Shown: positions 7,684 through 14,990 of the stretch, one piece after another
Layout: each line of letters starts with the position of its first letter
How positions within the stretch are numbered: position 1 is the stretch's first letter
Virus record (IMG/VR): IMGVR_UViG_3300036806_000060
Span: 1-36,741 of that record
Strand: one strand, 5' to 3'
Length of the DNA stretch: 36,741 nt
From: a virus
The notes under the pieces: model-generated
Database searches by the model: none
What the model saw: the letters and a program-made list of their open reading frames with translations, nothing else
What the model was told of the DNA's origin: nothing
Program-made: the position numbers and the translations under genes

Positions 7684-8231
7684 TCTGGTTTGATAAATCC
7701 GCGAATGATCGCCAACTTCTCAATGTAATCCAGAATGCACATTGTCTCGTCGCCAAGCTGTGTATTAGCGCGCGTCCGTATCCAATGCTCGCGACCTGTG
7801 ATGATATCGAAGTCACGGCATCCGGCATGGATCATCAACACATTTTCCCTGATCCATCCAACGAAATGATATCCGTCGGATCGGCTACCGCCGTCTATGA
7901 CGCCTCTAGCGCCGTCGAGGTTGGCGCCGTCGAGGTTGGCGCCGGCGAGGTAGGCGCCGGCGAGATTGGCGCGGGCGAGGTAGGCGCCGGCGAGGTAGGC
8001 GCCGTCGAGGTTGGCGCCGTCGAGGGTGGCGCCGGCGAGGTTGGCGCCGTCGAGGGTGGCGCCGGCGAGGTTGGCGCCGGCGAGGTAGGCGCGGGCGAGG
8101 GTGGCGCGGGCGAGGGTGGCGCCGGCGAGGTAGGCGCCGGCGAGATTGGCGCGGACGCCGGTGCTTTCATTGCGTAACCATTGCGCGTGTGCCTTCACGA
8201 TGGCAGGCAAATCTAATGATATCTCAGTCAT
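7680..8231 (-). CDS. Pentapeptide-repeat protein with C-terminal domain
   Basis: An AGGAG site precedes the ATG. Residues 1-27 are a helical lead ([20 protein letters not shown]). Residues 28-107 are 16 uninterrupted five-residue units of the form A-(N/Y/T)-L-(A/D)-(G/R). Such arrays fold as a right-handed quadrilateral beta-helix. In MfpA and Qnr proteins this fold mimics DNA and acts on gyrase, but many other pentapeptide proteins have unknown roles. The C-terminal 75 residues ([20 protein letters not shown], then [16 protein letters not shown]) form a separate alpha/beta domain, often paired with such arrays in phages. The array is unusually regular, with almost no variation from consensus. 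Confidence 0.9.
   Translation of the reverse strand: MTEISLDLPAIVKAHAQWLRNESTGVRANLAGAYLAGATLARATLARAYLAGANLAGATLDGANLAGATLDGANLDGAYLAGAYLARANLAGAYLAGANLDGANLDGARGVIDGGSRSDGYHFVGWIRENVLMIHAGCRDFDIITGREHWIRTRANTQLGDETMCILDYIEKLAIIRGFIKPE
7911..8150 (-). repeat. Tandem 15-base repeats coding the pentapeptide array
   Basis: About 16 direct repeats of 15 bases follow each other without gaps. On the plus strand they read as alternating blocks such as GGCGCCGGCGAGGTA and GGCGCCGTCGAGGTT. Units differ at only one to three positions, giving N/Y/T, A/D and G/R choices in the protein. The near-identity at DNA level suggests recent expansion or homogenisation by slippage or unequal exchange. Long open frames in other phases here are by-products of the repeat. 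Confidence 0.95.
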
Positions 8232-8246
8232 GACGTTCTCCTGTTA

Positions 8247-9113
8247 TTATGCCGCCTCGCGTGTCAGTTCCGGGAACCGCGCTCCGAGAGCGGCCAGCGC
8301 ATCAACGAATTCCGCCGGCAGTCCCTCCATGACTTTCGGTCCGATTTCATGCGATGCGCGCACGACCTCGCGGGCCAGGCTGTGAACGCTCGCGGGCTCG
8401 GTGCGCGGTGCGGCTGGCCTCGTCACCTCCTCGACATGCCGTGCGCGCACCTTCGCCTCGGCCGGCTCACGGCCCTTGGCGCGGGCCTCGCGGGCGGCGG
8501 CATCCGTGGCGCCCTTGAATGTGGCGACAGCGGCGGCGGCCGTCTCAGCTTCCCGGATCAGGCGAGCGGCGGCGGTGCGGCCGATCGTGTCTTCCTTCAC
8601 GGCCTCGGCGATTTGCTCGGGTCCGCTGGCGATCGTGATCGTGTCCCTGACCCATGATACCGGCCGGCCAAGCGCCTTGGCGATCCTGGCATCGCTCCAC
8701 TGCCAGCCTATGAGCCGCTGGATATCGGGCAGCACCTCCATCGGCGAGCGTTCCACGCCCTGCGGCCGGAGCCGGATCAGGACGCGTTTGAGGGCATCGG
8801 TGGCACGGTCCTCGTGCCGACACGGGACGATGCGGTTTTCCATGCCACGATCCACGGCGCGAGCGAAGCCAATCCTTCGCCGATGGCCATCCGTCACCAT
8901 GGCGCGACCGTTGCCAGTGGGGCGCACAAGCAGCTCCTGGCCCGCATCGAAGCCCGTGGCCAGCAATCGCTCCGTGATCTGCGCATCGATCAGCGCGAGC
9001 GCGGCGGGGCTGGTCACGTCCCGATTATTGTCGGGATCAGGATCAAGCATGTCGATATCGTAGCCATGGATATCGGCGACGTGCTTTGGCTTGCCGGCCT
9101 TATCAGCGGCCAT
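8247..9113 (-). CDS. ParB/Spo0J-like nuclease-fold protein
   Basis: The 288-residue product has the ParB-domain signature TDGHRRRIGFARA at about residues 74-86, preceded by a QELLVRPTG strand. A helix-turn-helix-like part follows: WSDARIAKALGRPVSWVRDT near residues 140-160, then IGRTAAARLIREAE. The C-terminus is Ala/Arg/Glu-rich. The start at 9113 is chosen because AGGAG lies six bases upstream; the ATG at 9119 touches that site. ParB-fold proteins bind DNA and, in chromosomes, hydrolyse CTP as clamps. No ParA gene is seen, so a role in regulation or in phage DNA processing is as likely as partition. Confidence 0.85.
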   Translation of the reverse strand: MAADKAGKPKHVADIHGYDIDMLDPDPDNNRDVTSPAALALIDAQITERLLATGFDAGQELLVRPTGNGRAMVTDGHRRRIGFARAVDRGMENRIVPCRHEDRATDALKRVLIRLRPQGVERSPMEVLPDIQRLIGWQWSDARIAKALGRPVSWVRDTITIASGPEQIAEAVKEDTIGRTAAARLIREAETAAAAVATFKGATDAAAREARAKGREPAEAKVRARHVEEVTRPAAPRTEPASVHSLAREVVRASHEIGPKVMEGLPAEFVDALAALGARFPELTREAA

Positions 9114-9146
9114 GATCATCTCCTGTTGCGCCTCGTGACGGAGTTT

Positions 9147-9175
9147 GATATACGAGTTTATCAGATACTCGGCAA
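9147..9175 (-). promoter_or_regulatory. Candidate leftward promoter for ParB-like gene
   Basis: Reading the minus strand, TTGCCG (9175-9170) and TATATC (9152-9147) are separated by 17 bases, a sigma-70-like pair about 35 bases upstream of the ParB-like start. The same AT-rich stretch carries a broken inverted repeat (GAGT...TGAT and ATCA...ACTC on the plus strand), which could be an operator. It would drive the leftward genes from 9113 independently of the upstream part of the operon. Confidence 0.45.
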
Positions 9176-9184
9176 GAGGCTTTC

Positions 9185-9457
9185 ATGGCTCTGAGCGAAA
9201 ATACCGATCGGCAGTATGTCTCGGCCTGGATGGCCTTCCAGGCGTGGTGCAAGGAACGTGAAAAATATCCCAATCGGGCCAATGAGGCAGACATCGCGGA
9301 TTATCTTGGCGTTGTCCTGAAAATCAGAGGACCATACTCGGTTCCGGTGCATTGCTCAGCCATCGCGCGGTCTTTCAGAGAGAGAGGCAGGCCACTGGAT
9401 ACAAAGAGTGACGTTATCCAGTTGATACTCAAGAAGGCTCGCAAGCAGCGTGGTTAA
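9185..9457 (+). CDS. Recombinase core-binding-like domain, no catalytic part
   Basis: The 90-residue product (SENTDRQYVSAWMAFQAWCK, ADIADYLGVVLKIRG, AIARSFRERGRPLDTKSDVI) matches the SAM-like N-terminal core-binding domain of tyrosine recombinases, which grips the core site. It stops where the catalytic R-H-R-Y domain would begin, and no such domain follows. An AGAGG site lies five bases before the ATG. It lies on the plus strand, opposite the surrounding operon, and overlaps the RusA-like gene by 8 bases. It may be a DNA-binding accessory or a remnant of an integrase. Confidence 0.7.
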   Translation: MALSENTDRQYVSAWMAFQAWCKEREKYPNRANEADIADYLGVVLKIRGPYSVPVHCSAIARSFRERGRPLDTKSDVIQLILKKARKQRG

Positions 9458-9884
9458 AATCGTGCTCCCATTTGCCATCGAAAGCCTCAATAAGCGAGAC
9501 AGGCGCGAGCATTGGGGCCAGAGAACCAAGGCTAAGAACCGCCTCGCGCTCGAAGTCCTGGCGGCGATCGGCGGTCCCCGATATCTGCCAGCCGCACCGA
9601 TTGAGCGGGCGAGCGTGACGATTGTTCGGTATTCGTCTCGGCGCCTCGATCTCGATAATCTCTATGGGGGTGCGAAGGAAATCATTGATCTGTTGTGCGT
9701 CCATTCACGCTCAAAACCTCGTGGCATGGGCTATATACGAGATGATGACCCGGATCATTTGATGCTGGACATGGGACAGATCATCGTGCCGCGCGCGGAA
9801 GCGCGAACCGAGATCACGATCCGGGATGCGTCAATCGAACAATCCACGCCTCGGAACGCGAGCGGGGATAGCGCGGCGCTGTAG
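9450..9884 (+). CDS. rusA: RusA-type Holliday junction resolvase
   Basis: The 144-residue product carries the RusA core: IERASVTIVRYSSRRLDLDN with D67, D69 and N70, then KEIIDLL with D80, then GMGYIRDDDPDHL with D98-D100. In E. coli RusA, clustered Asp residues bind the metal used to cut four-way junctions symmetrically. The GTG start overlaps the stop of the upstream gene by 8 bases. A later in-frame GTG at 9465 is an alternative. The C-terminal codons overlap the 3' end of the minus-strand gene 9831-10112 by 54 bases. It probably resolves phage recombination or replication intermediates before packaging. Confidence 0.9.
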   Translation: MVKIVLPFAIESLNKRDRREHWGQRTKAKNRLALEVLAAIGGPRYLPAAPIERASVTIVRYSSRRLDLDNLYGGAKEIIDLLCVHSRSKPRGMGYIRDDDPDHLMLDMGQIIVPRAEARTEITIRDASIEQSTPRNASGDSAAL

Positions 9885-10112
9885 CTCGCCCCGGCACCAC
9901 GCCTTCCATTCCCGGTGCCAGTCGTCGCTGAAACGGCCGCGTTGTTCGGCGGCGAAGCGGTTGGCGGTGATGGCGTAGTCCGCCTCGGAAACCTTCGCCA
10001 TCATGAGATCGATGCGCCAGTGGACGCGGCCCGTCCAGCGAGCCGGCGACCAGAAGTCACTCGGCAGCGGCGCACCGATCGGCCTGGCGATGCGGACAGC
10101 GCGGCGAGCCAT
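9831..10112 (-). CDS. Hypothetical protein ending in GLFD
   Basis: The 93-residue product is basic at the N-terminus (MARRAVRIARPIGAPLPSDF) and helical later (VSEADYAITANRFAAEQRGR, DDWHREWKAWCRGELQRR). It ends PRRGLFD, a terminus shared with two other early proteins here. The ATG overlaps the upstream stop in TGATG. Its 3' end runs antisense into the rusA-like gene. Function unknown. Confidence 0.65.
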   Translation of the reverse strand: MARRAVRIARPIGAPLPSDFWSPARWTGRVHWRIDLMMAKVSEADYAITANRFAAEQRGRFSDDWHREWKAWCRGELQRRAIPARVPRRGLFD

Positions 10113-10441
10113 CAGACGGACTTGCCATCCTCGACGCTCGGCGCGTGAGGTCCTGTCGTCGGCCGGCCGCGATCGTCGAATTCCATGTTTTCCAGCGATA
10201 AACGATTGCGATATTCACGGTTCCATATTTGCGCCTCAGTGGCGCACTGGAATGCCTCGTTGGCGACCTCTATATCTTCCTTCGGCTTCATGCCATGGGC
10301 GACCATGTTCTGGCGCCACCATGCCCAGAAACGAACGAAGATAGGCATATCATCGTCGCGGGCACGTAACAGAAAAAAGGGTTCGTCCGGCGCGAGTTCC
10401 GCATAAAGATCGCGCGGACCTGGATTTTGCCTGGTTGACAT
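10112..10441 (-). CDS. Conserved-type phage hypothetical protein
   Basis: The 109-residue product begins MSTRQNPGPRDLYAELAPDE and contains PFFLLRARDDDMPIFVRFWA followed by a helical part (EVANEAFQCATEAQIWNREY). The Y-x-E-L-A-P-D-E-P-F-F-L-L-R-A-R-D pattern recurs in phage early regions, in my memory, without known function. The stop overlaps the next start, and the gene lies eight bases from the methyltransferase stop. Confidence 0.75.
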   Translation of the reverse strand: MSTRQNPGPRDLYAELAPDEPFFLLRARDDDMPIFVRFWAWWRQNMVAHGMKPKEDIEVANEAFQCATEAQIWNREYRNRLSLENMEFDDRGRPTTGPHAPSVEDGKSV

Positions 10442-10448
10442 GAGTTCC

Positions 10449-11585
10449 TCAATCGGCGAAGAGGCCGGCTTTCTGTTTGACGGGCATGTCCATGTGTTCG
10501 AACAACGTGCCCGTTTTGCGTTGCTGCTCGGCGAGCCTGAGATTGGCGCATGCCTGCCGGTAGTAACTCGCTTTCAGTTCGGCGCCGATGAAACGCCGGC
10601 CAAGCTCAATCGCCACATAGCCGGCCGTGCCGATGCCAGCGAATGGCGATAGCACGATCTCACCTGGATTGGTCCACAGATCGATGCAGCGCCGCACCGG
10701 CGTCAGTTGGAGCGGCGAGATGTGGCGTTCGTCGTGCTCTTCGCGCGCCACTTTTCGGGATAGCACGTCATTTTGTTTGATATCAGTCCAGACCATATCG
10801 GCATATCGTTGCCATATCTGAATAGACTTGTGATCTTCAAATGTTCGAGCCTTTTCCTGATGAGCGATGGCCTTGCGAACCGCCGCGATGACAGCCTTGC
10901 GAGGCATATCCGGTTCAATGATGTTCCACTCCCGGGCAATCTCAATTGCCTCATCATCAGTGACATCTTGCCCCAGGAACGTGCGTCGGGCCTTGGAGGT
11001 AAATTCCGCGTCCGTCATGTCGTCGCCGTGGTATTCCTCAAAGATGCCGGATATGGGCTCATCGTTATCTCCAGGCTTGCGAAGCGTGATCAGTTGATCA
11101 GCGATGGCCATGCGACTCAAGGCGCTATCCTTCACGACCTGTTTGTGTAACAGGCCAATTGCCTTGGTGCGCTGCATCGCGCTAACTGGGTCTTTGCGAA
11201 TGAAGGTGCGGGAATGAAAGATAAATCCGCAATCCTCTGCCAGTTTACGGTTGTCGGCGGGGAAGTCATCCATGCCGATGAATCCATTGGACTGTATTGA
11301 AGTGGGTAAATCCATGGCGTGAATAGTGATCAGCCGTCCCGGCTTTATGGCCCTGAATATCTCGCTCATAATAAAACGATATTGATCCCAGAATTCCCTG
11401 GGATCGCGGCAGTTGGATAAATCCTTTTTGTCGTCACTGAATGTGTAAAGATTGCGAAACGCGGGACTCCATATGGCATAGTGAACGCTATCCGATGGCA
11501 ATCTCGCGAGAGTCGGTGTCGCATCGTTATTATAAAGCGCCCAATTTTCCCCTCGATCCTGATCGATGACGTTCACCTGATCCAT
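10449..11585 (-). CDS. DNA N4/N6-type methyltransferase, motif IV variant
   Basis: The 378-residue protein has a beta-class amino-methyltransferase layout. Motif IV lies near the N-terminus (W39-S-P-A-F43) and the SAM-binding motif I near the C-terminus (LSPFAGIGTAGYVAIELGRR at about 312-331). Between them is a long phage-specific insert with KDPVSAMQRTKAIGLL and a helical region. Related phage enzymes usually have S-P-P-F/Y where this has S-P-A-F. The start MDQVNVIDQD overlaps the helicase stop by 13 bases. The C-terminus ends KAGLFAD. No matching restriction enzyme is seen, so protection of phage DNA or a regulatory mark is likelier than a restriction pair. Confidence 0.88.
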   Translation of the reverse strand: MDQVNVIDQDRGENWALYNNDATPTLARLPSDSVHYAIWSPAFRNLYTFSDDKKDLSNCRDPREFWDQYRFIMSEIFRAIKPGRLITIHAMDLPTSIQSNGFIGMDDFPADNRKLAEDCGFIFHSRTFIRKDPVSAMQRTKAIGLLHKQVVKDSALSRMAIADQLITLRKPGDNDEPISGIFEEYHGDDMTDAEFTSKARRTFLGQDVTDDEAIEIAREWNIIEPDMPRKAVIAAVRKAIAHQEKARTFEDHKSIQIWQRYADMVWTDIKQNDVLSRKVAREEHDERHISPLQLTPVRRCIDLWTNPGEIVLSPFAGIGTAGYVAIELGRRFIGAELKASYYRQACANLRLAEQQRKTGTLFEHMDMPVKQKAGLFAD

Positions 11586-13000
11586 TCTGGAATCTCCATG
11601 GGCATGCGGGGCGTTACGTAATCTGTCGTGTTGCGTCCGCCGATCACATTCTCTTTCATCAGGTCGCACATGTGGATCGCCATCGCGTCCAGCATCTTCT
11701 CAAACGCCACCTCCTTGCGTTTCAGATTGGCCACGACGGCGCCTTCGAGTTCCGAGGCGATGAAGTAGGCTTCGACTGGTCTCGTCTGTCCGAAGCGCCA
11801 AGCCCTTCGTAATAACTGATATATTTCTTCGAAGCTGTCAGTTAATCCTACACAGATGATCCGCGCACAATGCTGGTAGTTCATGCCATGAGCGATTATC
11901 GACCCTTTAGAAGCCAGTTGGAGAGGGTTGCCAGTCTTGAAGCCGAGAAGCCGTTGAACCTTGATCTCGGTCTTATGCGTTCCCTTGACTTGCAAACAAT
12001 CCGGCAAAAGTTTCTCGATCGCGTCTGCTTCGCTATTAAGATGGCAACAAATAAGCCATGGTTCATTCGGTTCGCGTAATACGATCTCAGCGGCGCTCTG
12101 GACGCGGGCGATGGCCGTATCTTTCCGCACGCCGATGCGTTGGCCAAGCGTGGAGGCTTGTATCGGGAACAACTCGCCGGCCGTGGGTTTGTATTCGGCC
12201 GCTACCGTGACCTGATGCAGATTGAGCGGCGGCAGATCATAGCCGGGTTCGTCGAAGCCAAGATCGCGAGGATGGCGCACCATCACGGACCACGATGCGA
12301 GCCAACGCCAGAAGTCCTGTGCCGCGTGCCGCTTCATGCGCCAGCCGTCATTGCCTTGCGTGGCATCGCCGGCCCGGATCGATCCGTCGTGAACAAAATA
12401 CATCGCCAGCATTTCCTTGGCATCCATCACGCCCAGAAACTCCGCGTGCTGGCCAAGCTCTGTGTAATCGTTGGGGGCTGGCGTGGCGGAACAGCACAAG
12501 CGCCATGGCACGACGCGACAGGATTCCGTGAGTAGCTTTCGCGTCTTGCCATCCTGAGATTTGATGATCCCGCTTTCATCGAGCACGATCCCGGCGAATT
12601 GCCGAACATCGAATTTCTCGAAGCGTTCGTAATTCGTCACGACAATATTGCTAGCGATTTGTGATTGATCGGCGGCGTAGGCCACGCCTTCAATACCGAA
12701 CTTCGCGGCCTCGGCCACGGTTTGCTCGGCCACGGCGAGCGGGCAGAGGATCAGAACATGCTCGCCGATCCAATCGACAACCGCGTTGGACCATTCGAGT
12801 TGCATCAGCGTTTTGCCAAGGCCGGTGCCCGCGAAGATCGCCGCCCGGCCCCGACGCAGCGCCCATGATGTGATCGCGGCCTGGAATGGTTTCAGGCGCC
12901 GCGATAGCTCCGGCACCTCGGCCATTCCGCTCGGCGCATCCATCGGCGCCTTGCTCGCCAGGAACCTCTGATACGCGGCGGCATCAAATGTCGAGGACAC
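11573..13000 (-). CDS. SNF2/DEAD-like superfamily 2 helicase
   Basis: The 475-residue protein has Walker A G-T-G-L-G-K-T at about 58-64, Walker B L-D-E-S-G at about 140-144, motif III CSATPAPNDY near 170-179, and motif VI QLLRRAWRFGQTRPVEAYF in the C-terminal half. These define an SF2 DNA-dependent ATPase of the SNF2 type seen in phages. GTG at 13000 is chosen because GAAAGGA lies nine bases upstream; an in-frame TTG at 13018 lies within that site. The gene overlaps its upstream neighbour by 17 bases and the methyltransferase by 13. It probably remodels or unwinds DNA in phage replication. Confidence 0.9.
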   Translation of the reverse strand: MSSTFDAAAYQRFLASKAPMDAPSGMAEVPELSRRLKPFQAAITSWALRRGRAAIFAGTGLGKTLMQLEWSNAVVDWIGEHVLILCPLAVAEQTVAEAAKFGIEGVAYAADQSQIASNIVVTNYERFEKFDVRQFAGIVLDESGIIKSQDGKTRKLLTESCRVVPWRLCCSATPAPNDYTELGQHAEFLGVMDAKEMLAMYFVHDGSIRAGDATQGNDGWRMKRHAAQDFWRWLASWSVMVRHPRDLGFDEPGYDLPPLNLHQVTVAAEYKPTAGELFPIQASTLGQRIGVRKDTAIARVQSAAEIVLREPNEPWLICCHLNSEADAIEKLLPDCLQVKGTHKTEIKVQRLLGFKTGNPLQLASKGSIIAHGMNYQHCARIICVGLTDSFEEIYQLLRRAWRFGQTRPVEAYFIASELEGAVVANLKRKEVAFEKMLDAMAIHMCDLMKENVIGGRNTTDYVTPRMPMEIPEWIR

Positions 13001-13160
13001 CTTGCAACGTCCTTTCAATTTCTTCCATGAGTTTGATGCGATGATCGGCGGTGGATCGTGACATCTTGCGCATCTCGACCTGTCGCGCGTAAACGGCGCG
13101 GCGCATCTCGATTTCCCGTCGCACTTCCTGGATCATGTCGCCGAGAGTGATTTCAGCCAT
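12984..13160 (-). CDS. Small helical phage protein upstream of helicase, 58 residues
   Basis: The product reads MAEITLGDMIQEVRREIEMR then RAVYARQVEMRKMSRSTADH then RIKLMEEIERTLQGVLDI. It is a charged two-helix protein. Its start overlaps the stop of 13153-13335 in an 8-base ATGGCTGA overlap. It covers the otherwise empty gap before the helicase, and its 3' end overlaps the helicase start. The pattern R-R-E-I-E-M-R-x-x-V-Y-x-x-x-V resembles small proteins of unknown role next to phage helicases. Confidence 0.8.
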   Translation of the reverse strand: MAEITLGDMIQEVRREIEMRRAVYARQVEMRKMSRSTADHRIKLMEEIERTLQGVLDI

Positions 13161-13335
13161 TGGCGTAAGCCCGCAGCGCGGCGACGATCAAAGCAATATC
13201 GCATCGTTCCAAGGGCCGCATCTCGTCGTCGTATTCACCAAATGACAGACAACCCTGTTCGATGCGCCGGGCCGACTCCTTTGCCTGAGACAATGAAAAT
13301 CCAGGTTCGCGAACGCAAGAGGTAAGGTGAACCAT
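13153..13335 (-). CDS. Small hypothetical protein, 60 residues
   Basis: The product begins MVHLTSCVREPGFSLSQAKE and ends ERCDIALIVAALRAYANG. It is predicted as a helical hairpin with a hydrophobic C-terminal helix. It starts one base after the stop of 13337-14047 and overlaps the next gene by 8 bases. Nothing identifies a function. Confidence 0.65.
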   Translation of the reverse strand: MVHLTSCVREPGFSLSQAKESARRIEQGCLSFGEYDDEMRPLERCDIALIVAALRAYANG

Positions 13336-13336
13336 G

Positions 13337-14047
13337 TCAGTCTCCGTATAATCCGCCGCCAGATGGCGCGGGAAGAGCCGGGGGAGGAGGCTCGATCGGT
13401 TCGGGATGCGCGATGGCGTTCAGTTCGTCGAACAGTGCCGGGCCATGCTGCGGTGCATGAAGGCGCACGCATGTCGCGAGCCACTTCAGTAGCGGGCCAC
13501 GCATCCAGGGGTTGGCGGCGACGGCACGGGCCTTGGCGCGGATCGCCGCCTCGTCATCCCAATCGACGGCCAGATCCGCCTCGCTCAACGGCACGTGCCA
13601 GCGGCGCCATGTCGCGATCTCAGCGGCGCGGGTATCGATGCGGACCAAATACGCATAGGCCTCGGGACATTTGTCGCGGATCAGCGCCAGTTCCCGCTCG
13701 GCGCCGGCCTCGTCCAGCGGCTTATACCACCCCACCAGCCATTGTCGCGCCTGCGGACTGACCGGGGCACTGGTCACTTCATCGGGCAGACGGAAGCCCT
13801 TGGCCGCGTTCTCGGCCCGCCAGCCTTCCAGCGCGCGGATGATGCCCGCCTCGTTCCAGGTCAAATTGGCGGCCACGGCGGCGTCCATACTGGTCTGACA
13901 GAAAGCCTCGGCCGGGAACCGGACCTGCAGCGTGGGCAGCGCCAGGGCGATGACCCGCTCGGTTTCGTCGACCGATCGCGCGGTGCCCTGCTTCGCCAAC
14001 ACGCCCAGCATCCAGACGCGGACCTGTTTGCGGGTAGCTTTGATCAT
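13337..14047 (-). CDS. Helical phage early protein, 236 residues
   Basis: The start MIKATRKQVRVWMLGVLAKQ overlaps the upstream stop by ATGA. Longer in-frame forms back to 14167 lie within the next gene. The protein is helical and Ala/Trp-rich (NLTWNEAGIIRALEGWRAEN, AKGFRLPDEV) with a Pro-rich tail ending GGGLYGD. It sits next to a replication-protein-like gene (14237-14599), so a replication accessory role is possible. No motif proves it. Confidence 0.65.
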   Translation of the reverse strand: MIKATRKQVRVWMLGVLAKQGTARSVDETERVIALALPTLQVRFPAEAFCQTSMDAAVAANLTWNEAGIIRALEGWRAENAAKGFRLPDEVTSAPVSPQARQWLVGWYKPLDEAGAERELALIRDKCPEAYAYLVRIDTRAAEIATWRRWHVPLSEADLAVDWDDEAAIRAKARAVAANPWMRGPLLKWLATCVRLHAPQHGPALFDELNAIAHPEPIEPPPPALPAPSGGGLYGD

Positions 14048-14244
14048 CCGTCGCTTCCTTGCGTGACGATCAGGAGGCGCAGCTCCACCGGGGACAACCG
14101 CTCGGGTGGCAGTTTCGAGAGAAAGGCCAGCATCACGTCGCGGGCGTATTGGCGGCAGCGGTAGCACGCCTCACCGTGGCGCGCGGTGTCGCATAGCTCC
14201 AGCGCGGCATGGTTGATCGCGGCGCGGATCGAGGTCTCAGTCAC
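14044..14244 (-). CDS. Small Cys-containing protein, 66 residues
   Basis: GTG at 14244 is chosen. GGAAGG lies eight bases upstream, and GTGACTGA overlaps the previous stop. A longer form from 14337 or 14265 would run deep into the neighbouring gene. The product is helical (TETSIRAAINHAALELCDTA) with ARHGEACYRCRQYAR, where Cys residues are spaced C-x2-C after an upstream Cys. It ends with PVELRLLIVTQGSDG. Zinc binding is possible but not shown. Confidence 0.6.
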   Translation of the reverse strand: MTETSIRAAINHAALELCDTARHGEACYRCRQYARDVMLAFLSKLPPERLSPVELRLLIVTQGSDG

Positions 14245-14599
14245 CGGCGGGGCCTTCCAGCGCATCCCATGCGACCGGCACGTCATCGACCACGGCGAAG
14301 CCAGCGGCCTCGCGGGCCAGCAGTTCCATCGCGCCATTGCGGTAGGACTCGCGAGCGATGGTGGCCGGGGCGGTATCGGGCTCGCTGTCCCATCTTTCCT
14401 GGTTCAGCCACGTTGACGGCATCGGACGATAACGTGGGTCATCGCTGAACGGGTAGCGCGCCAGGCCATCCATGATATCGGAGAAGGTGACGATCGCCAG
14501 CGCCCTGGCGAAACTGCGCCGCGCCGCGCCCTTGGCGTCCTTGCGTGGATAGGCCCGCCAGAAGGCGAGGAATTCAGGTGTGTCGCGGGCATCGTTCAT
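14237..14599 (-). CDS. Replication-protein-like small phage protein
   Basis: The 120-residue product has EFLAFWRAYPRKDAKGAARR near the start and RYRPMPSTWLNQERWDSEPD in the middle. The F-W-x-A-Y-P-R-K plus P-x-T-W-L-N-x-x-R-W pairing is typical of the C-terminal domain of phage replication initiators (O-like or DnaT-like proteins). Here it stands alone without the DNA-binding N-terminal part. The rest is helical. The ATG overlaps the upstream stop by ATGA. It may recruit the host helicase or helicase loader, which is inference from the family pattern. Confidence 0.75.
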   Translation of the reverse strand: MNDARDTPEFLAFWRAYPRKDAKGAARRSFARALAIVTFSDIMDGLARYPFSDDPRYRPMPSTWLNQERWDSEPDTAPATIARESYRNGAMELLAREAAGFAVVDDVPVAWDALEGPAGD

Positions 14600-14919
14600 G
14601 GGTCGTGGCCCTCGGCGTTGGCGATAGCCGCACGGGCTTTATTCAAGGCGTTCTCACCGGGCATTTTAATACTGGCCCAATGAGGCGCGAGCGTCTCCCC
14701 TTCGATCGTAATGGACTTGTATTCGGAGCCTTTCATCATGGCTCGGCAGGCTTCCAGCAAATCCGGTGCGGCGGCGAGCAAACGTGCGTCGTCTTCACTG
14801 ACAAACCCGGTCACCGAGAAGCCATTTGGTGTAAAACCGTTGCCACCCGCGATCTCGCGGTAATCGTCGTCATCATCAAGCGGTTTGAACTGACGCCATG
14901 GACCTGATGTGTGGGACAT
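14596..14919 (-). CDS. APDLLEA-motif phage protein, first gene after repressor
   Basis: The 107-residue product begins MSHTSGPWRQFKPLD and contains SEDDARLLAAAPDLLEACRA followed by a C-terminal KARAAIANAEGHDP. The (T/S)-x-G-P-W opening with the D-A-R-L-L-A-A-A-P-D-L-L-E-A block is widespread in phages, with unknown function. ATG at 14919 is preceded by GGAGGG. A longer GTG form from 14949 is possible. It follows the repressor across a 190-base gap containing inverted repeats, and it begins the tight leftward gene chain. Confidence 0.8.
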   Translation of the reverse strand: MSHTSGPWRQFKPLDDDDDYREIAGGNGFTPNGFSVTGFVSEDDARLLAAAPDLLEACRAMMKGSEYKSITIEGETLAPHWASIKMPGENALNKARAAIANAEGHDP

Positions 14920-14933
14920 GTTCCCTCCGTCCG

Positions 14934-14990
14934 TTACAATTCGGCGCACGAGGGTTGTAATGTCGGTCGCGGACCGCTAAATCGCGGACC
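14934..14990. promoter_or_regulatory. Clustered inverted and direct repeats, candidate operator
   Basis: In front of the 14919 start lie TTACAA (14934-14939) and its inverse TTGTAA (14955-14960). Next comes a palindrome CGGTCGCGGACCG (14965-14977), and two direct copies of TCGCGGACC starting at 14967 and 14982 (15-base period). This density of symmetric sites just upstream of an operon fits a repressor or activator binding region. Which protein binds is unknown; the adjacent repressor is the first candidate. I see no strong -10/-35 pair for the 14919 gene. Confidence 0.4.

Noticed and set aside
7911-8150. Repeat block considered as a CRISPR array
   Set aside because: The 15-base units are contiguous with no spacers, and they code for a perfect pentapeptide array.
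7785-8177. Long plus-strand frame rich in [10 protein letters not shown] units
   Set aside because: It is the antisense reading of the 15-base pentapeptide repeats, which are open in several frames. It has no ribosome site and lies opposite a well-supported gene.
9185-9457. Complete phage integrase
   Set aside because: Only the core-binding part is present. The catalytic R-H-R-Y domain is absent, and the rusA-like gene follows at once.
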